Source of the DNA: Rubrivivax sp.
Lineage (GTDB): Bacteria > Pseudomonadota > Gammaproteobacteria > Burkholderiales > Burkholderiaceae_C
DNA: 64,000 nt
Direction of reading: 5' to 3'
Assembly: GCA_022842595.1 (NCBI GenBank)
Contig: JALHPF010000024.1
Coordinates: forward strand, 1 to 64,000
The translations under genes were made by a program, and so were the position numbers. This document shows, one piece after another, positions 61,310 to 64,000 of this stretch; position 1 is the stretch's first letter; each line of letters begins with the position of its first letter. The notes beneath the pieces are model-generated. The model did not search any database, was not told the DNA's origin, and saw only the letters and a list, made by a program, of their open reading frames with translations.

Positions 61310-63186
61310 AGCGCCTCCCGCAGGCCCACCCGCGCCGGCCAGGTGGCCACCACGCCGCGCTGCGCGGTGCGCAACGTCATCTGGGTGAAGCTGTTGATCG
61401 CCGCATGGCGCGAGAAGTAGCGTTCGAGCACGGATGCCAGCAGGTAGGCGCTCATGCCCTGGAAGGCCAGGTCGTCGAGCTCGAGCGTCAGCGCCACGCC
61501 GGTGCCGAAGGTCAACGGCCCTTCGAAAGGCAGCCGGCTCACCACCCGGCGGGCCTCGAGCGAGCGCACGCCGCCCACCTGGCGCGTCCACGACGCATCT
61601 TCGGGCGGCCCGTACAGGCCGAGCGTGGTGCGCAATGAAGCGGCAGCCTCGGGCGCCGAATCACCGCTGAGCGTGACGTGGTTCAGCGCCAGCTGGCTGA
61701 CCAGGCGCCAACCGAGGTCGCCGACCGGGCGGCGCGTGGTCGGCCGCGTCGGCCCGCGCAGCACTTCGACGCTGCTCACCGGGCCGGGTGTGTCCAGCTT
61801 CCAGGCGGTGTTGCCGCGCCCGGCCAGCGGCAGCAGCGTCGGCAGGTCGCGGTTGGTGACCCAGGCGCTGACGGCGAGCTGGCGGATTTCATCCCGGTAG
61901 GGGCCGTGGCGGCCGTCGACGAGCGAGAGGAACACCTCGTCGCCCAGGTAGGCCGAACGTGCACCCTGCAACTGCTGGCGTTCCGACTTGCGCCGGGGCT
62001 CGCGCCGCACCGTGTAGTAGGCCTGCTGTTCGGCGTTGGACGCGGCATGGGTGTCGTACAGCGGCGCGAACTGGCGGGGTGGTTCACGCCCGGCGCCGTG
62101 GCCCACCACCGACTGCAGGCTGTGGACTTCGAAGTCCATCGGCTTGGTGCGGTCGGGCACGGCGTGGAATTCCCAGGACTCCGGGCCCAGCACGATGCGG
62201 TCGAGCCTCTTCTGGAACAGGTTGATCGCCGGCGTGCAGTGCAGCGACAGGCTGCGGCTGTCGACGAGGGCTTCCAGCGCCGCGTCGGCGCGCGCGAAGA
62301 GGATGACGATCTCGGCCTCTTCCCCCGGCACCTGCGCCCAGCGCGCGCCCAGGTTGCCGACTTCGAAGAACAGCAGCCGTTGCGGCAGCGCTGCCACTTC
62401 CTGCAAGAGGCGATGGCCGGAGAAGCTGCGCATCGACTCGGGCAACAGCGCATGTTCGTCGTCGAAGCCCAGGGCGCGCAGGCTGTCGGCGCTGTCGCGC
62501 CACTGCGCCGTGGCGCGCTCGGGTGCGGCCGGCACCCAGGTGCCGATGGCCGTGGCCAGGATCAGTTCGTGCAGTCTGAAGGCGACGTCGTCGGGCGCGC
62601 TCAGGTAGAAGGCCAGCCGGTCCATCGCAGTGAGCTGCGAGAACTTCAGCCCGCCACCGGTCTTCAGCTTGATGCGCAGGCCGCCCTTCATGCCCTGGGC
62701 CGGGCGCAGCCGGGTCAGCGGCAGGTCGGGCGCGTAGCTGAAGTACTGCACGGCCGTCACTTCCACCGGCCACAGCGTCACGGCATGTGCGGTGCGGAAC
62801 TCGCAGCGGGTGTCCTGGCCACGCGGCAGTTCCGACTGCAGGTCGCTGCCGCGGGCGATGACATGGCCCTTGGCGAGGTTCGGGTCGTTGACGTCGACGG
62901 CCAGACGGGCCACCAGCATCGAAGGCATGGGCGCCAGGAAATTCGGGTACAGCGACTCGAGCAGGTGAGCGATGAGCCGTGGCTGTTCGGCGTCGAGCTT
63001 GAGCTGGATGCGCGCGGCGAGGAAGGCGAAGCCCTCGAGCAGGCGTTCGACATAGGGGTCTGCGACCTCCATGCCTTCCAGGCCGAGCCGGGCTGCGATC
63101 TTCGGGAAGTCTTCGGCGAACTCCGCGCCCATTTCGCGCAGGTGCGTGAGCTCGTCGCTGTACAGGCGCAGCAGCCGGGTGTCCAT
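61306..63186 (-). CDS. tssF: T6SS baseplate protein TssF
   Basis: A 626-residue TssF (ImpG/VasA). The start RLLRLYSDELTHLREMGAEF and the block PYVERLLEGFAFLAARIQLK are family signatures, as are YPNFLAPMPSM and the C-terminal LELDDLAFQGMSAYLLASVL. It starts 7 bp after tssE. Coupling with tssG is tight, as usual for these two partners. Confidence 0.96.
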   Translation of the reverse strand: MDTRLLRLYSDELTHLREMGAEFAEDFPKIAARLGLEGMEVADPYVERLLEGFAFLAARIQLKLDAEQPRLIAHLLESLYPNFLAPMPSMLVARLAVDVNDPNLAKGHVIARGSDLQSELPRGQDTRCEFRTAHAVTLWPVEVTAVQYFSYAPDLPLTRLRPAQGMKGGLRIKLKTGGGLKFSQLTAMDRLAFYLSAPDDVAFRLHELILATAIGTWVPAAPERATAQWRDSADSLRALGFDDEHALLPESMRSFSGHRLLQEVAALPQRLLFFEVGNLGARWAQVPGEEAEIVILFARADAALEALVDSRSLSLHCTPAINLFQKRLDRIVLGPESWEFHAVPDRTKPMDFEVHSLQSVVGHGAGREPPRQFAPLYDTHAASNAEQQAYYTVRREPRRKSERQQLQGARSAYLGDEVFLSLVDGRHGPYRDEIRQLAVSAWVTNRDLPTLLPLAGRGNTAWKLDTPGPVSSVEVLRGPTRPTTRRPVGDLGWRLVSQLALNHVTLSGDSAPEAAASLRTTLGLYGPPEDASWTRQVGGVRSLEARRVVSRLPFEGPLTFGTGVALTLELDDLAFQGMSAYLLASVLERYFSRHAAINSFTQMTLRTAQRGVVATWPARVGLREAL

Positions 63187-63193
63187 GCTCGGG

Positions 63194-63721
63194 TCAGCGC
63201 ATGGGCCGGCTGACGACCGGCGCGAGGTCGCGCACGTTCACGAGGCCGGCTTCCAGGTCGAGCTGGGTGCGCAGCAGCACTTCCAGCGGCACTGGCTGGG
63301 CCCAGAGATGGCCGCTGATGTCGAATTCGATGACGTTGTGGGTGTCGAGCACACTGCTGAATTCGAGCGCACGCACGACCAGGGTGTCGGGCAGGATGCG
63401 CGGCTCGAAGCGGATGATGGTCTGGCGGATGAGCTTTTCGAGCTGCACGATGTCGAGCTTGGAAGCGAGCTGGCCCGACAGCGGTGGCATGCCGAAGTTC
63501 AGCACGCTGCCGGCCAGTTCGGGCAGGGCCTGGCCGTCGCGCGGCAGCGACTGCGTGGCGTTGAACAGCCATCCGAGGTCGCGCAGCACGGCCTGCCGCA
63601 GCTGGCTCTTGGACATCACCCGCGTGTCTTCGGCCTCGGTGCGCGAAAGGGGCGCTTCGTCGGTCAGGCGGTCCAGCAGGGCGGGCTGCAGCCGGTCGCG
63701 GACGTCGGCCAGGTTAGCCAT
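63194..63721 (-). CDS. tssE: T6SS baseplate protein TssE (gp25-like)
   Basis: A 175-residue TssE. Marks are LQPALLDRLTDEAP and the gp25-like motif near the C-terminal half (RQTIIRFEPRILPDTLVV; EFDISGHLWAQPVPLEVLLR). The ATG at 63721 was chosen by family; the open frame continues upstream into the tagJ end. TssE nucleates sheath polymerisation at the baseplate. Confidence 0.92.
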   Translation of the reverse strand: MANLADVRDRLQPALLDRLTDEAPLSRTEAEDTRVMSKSQLRQAVLRDLGWLFNATQSLPRDGQALPELAGSVLNFGMPPLSGQLASKLDIVQLEKLIRQTIIRFEPRILPDTLVVRALEFSSVLDTHNVIEFDISGHLWAQPVPLEVLLRTQLDLEAGLVNVRDLAPVVSRPMR

Positions 63722-63734
63722 GGGCCATGGCGTT

Positions 63735-64000
63735 TCAGGCCCCGGGCGAGTGGTTCGTGGTGCCGGCGTCTTCGGTGGCGGCCGAGGTGTCCGGCGCCGG
63801 GCTGAGCAGGATCTCGCGCACTTCGAGCAGGCCCAGTTCAGGGCCACTGCTGGTCAGGATGCGCTGGCCCAGGCCACGGAAGTGCTCGGCGCCGATGGCG
63901 GCCCATTCGGTCTTGCGCGCCATCTGCAGCGCCGCGTCGGCGCTGCCACCGCTGCCGGCATATCGTGTGGGGATCAGGGCGACCGTGGCGCCGCCATTGG
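63735..64000 (-). CDS. tagJ: T6SS accessory protein TagJ (ImpE), C-terminal fragment
   Basis: The 5' part lies beyond the window. The visible C-terminal ~87 residues read ATVALIPTRYAGSGGSADAA, then ARKTEWAAIGAEHFRGLGQR and ELGLLEVREILLSPA, matching the end of ImpE/TagJ (PTRYPGS..ARxTEW...GxGQR pattern). TagJ binds the sheath protein TssB in other systems. It is 13 bp before tssE and continues the operon that should include hcp, tssB and tssC further right. Confidence 0.82.
   Translation of the reverse strand, partial: NGGATVALIPTRYAGSGGSADAALQMARKTEWAAIGAEHFRGLGQRILTSSGPELGLLEVREILLSPAPDTSAATEDAGTTNHSPGA

Overview
The window reads as a high-GC betaproteobacterium of the order Burkholderiales. 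The evidence is the tuf-S10-spc-alpha ribosomal layout, the S3 protein with a long Arg/Gly/Pro tail, GTG starts for secY and rpsD, and the type VI secretion (T6SS) gene families. Family or genus cannot be fixed from sequence reading alone. No tRNA, rRNA, insertion sequence, integrase or CRISPR array was seen.

Region 1 (1-15663, + strand): the 3' end of tuf is followed by the S10, spc and alpha ribosomal operons, from rpsJ to rplQ, with secY, infA, rpmJ and rpoA in their usual places. A peroxiredoxin gene with its own upstream terminator interrupts the run between rpsQ and rplN, and a good sigma70-type promoter restarts transcription before rplN. A perfect hairpin with a short T tract ends the block after rplQ.

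Region 2 (15724-36900): T6SS core and phosphorylation control. On + lie tssJ, tssK, tssL (with an OmpA domain), tssM and tagF. On - lie pppA (PP2C phosphatase) and tagH (FHA). A TIGR02270-type protein, a 53-residue membrane protein and a LysM lipoprotein follow. This core is bracketed by two copies of a three-gene cassette: TPR lipoprotein, LysM-NodB polysaccharide deacetylase, and a kinase with a periplasmic segment and HAMP. The 36.9 kb copy encodes a canonical kinase. The 19.6 kb copy has lost the VAIK lysine, the alpha-C glutamate and the DFG aspartate, so it looks like a pseudokinase.

Region 3 (37353-54092, - strand): two parallel effector-delivery operons. Both carry vgrG, DUF6484, DUF2169, a ketosynthase-like protein without an evident catalytic Cys, and a DUF4150 PAAR-like protein. 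Operon A adds a methyltransferase and ends in a DUF4150 protein fused to a Cys-rich domain with a PD-(D/E)xK-like motif, followed by a DUF3396/TsiV-type immunity protein. Operon B adds a second TIGR02270-type protein and ends in a GIY-YIG-type toxin, Imm26 and DUF4259. The first ~1.49 kb of the two vgrG genes reads as identical DNA.

Region 4 (54313-64000): a divergent two-gene + strand unit (a protein with a glycine-rich hydrophobic C-terminus coupled to a multi-pass membrane protein) may be a pore-forming effector and its immunity protein. Then come, on -, a TPR-methyltransferase, tssH/clpV, tssG, tssF, tssE and the end of tagJ, cut by the window edge. hcp, tssA, tssB and tssC are not present and probably lie past 64000.
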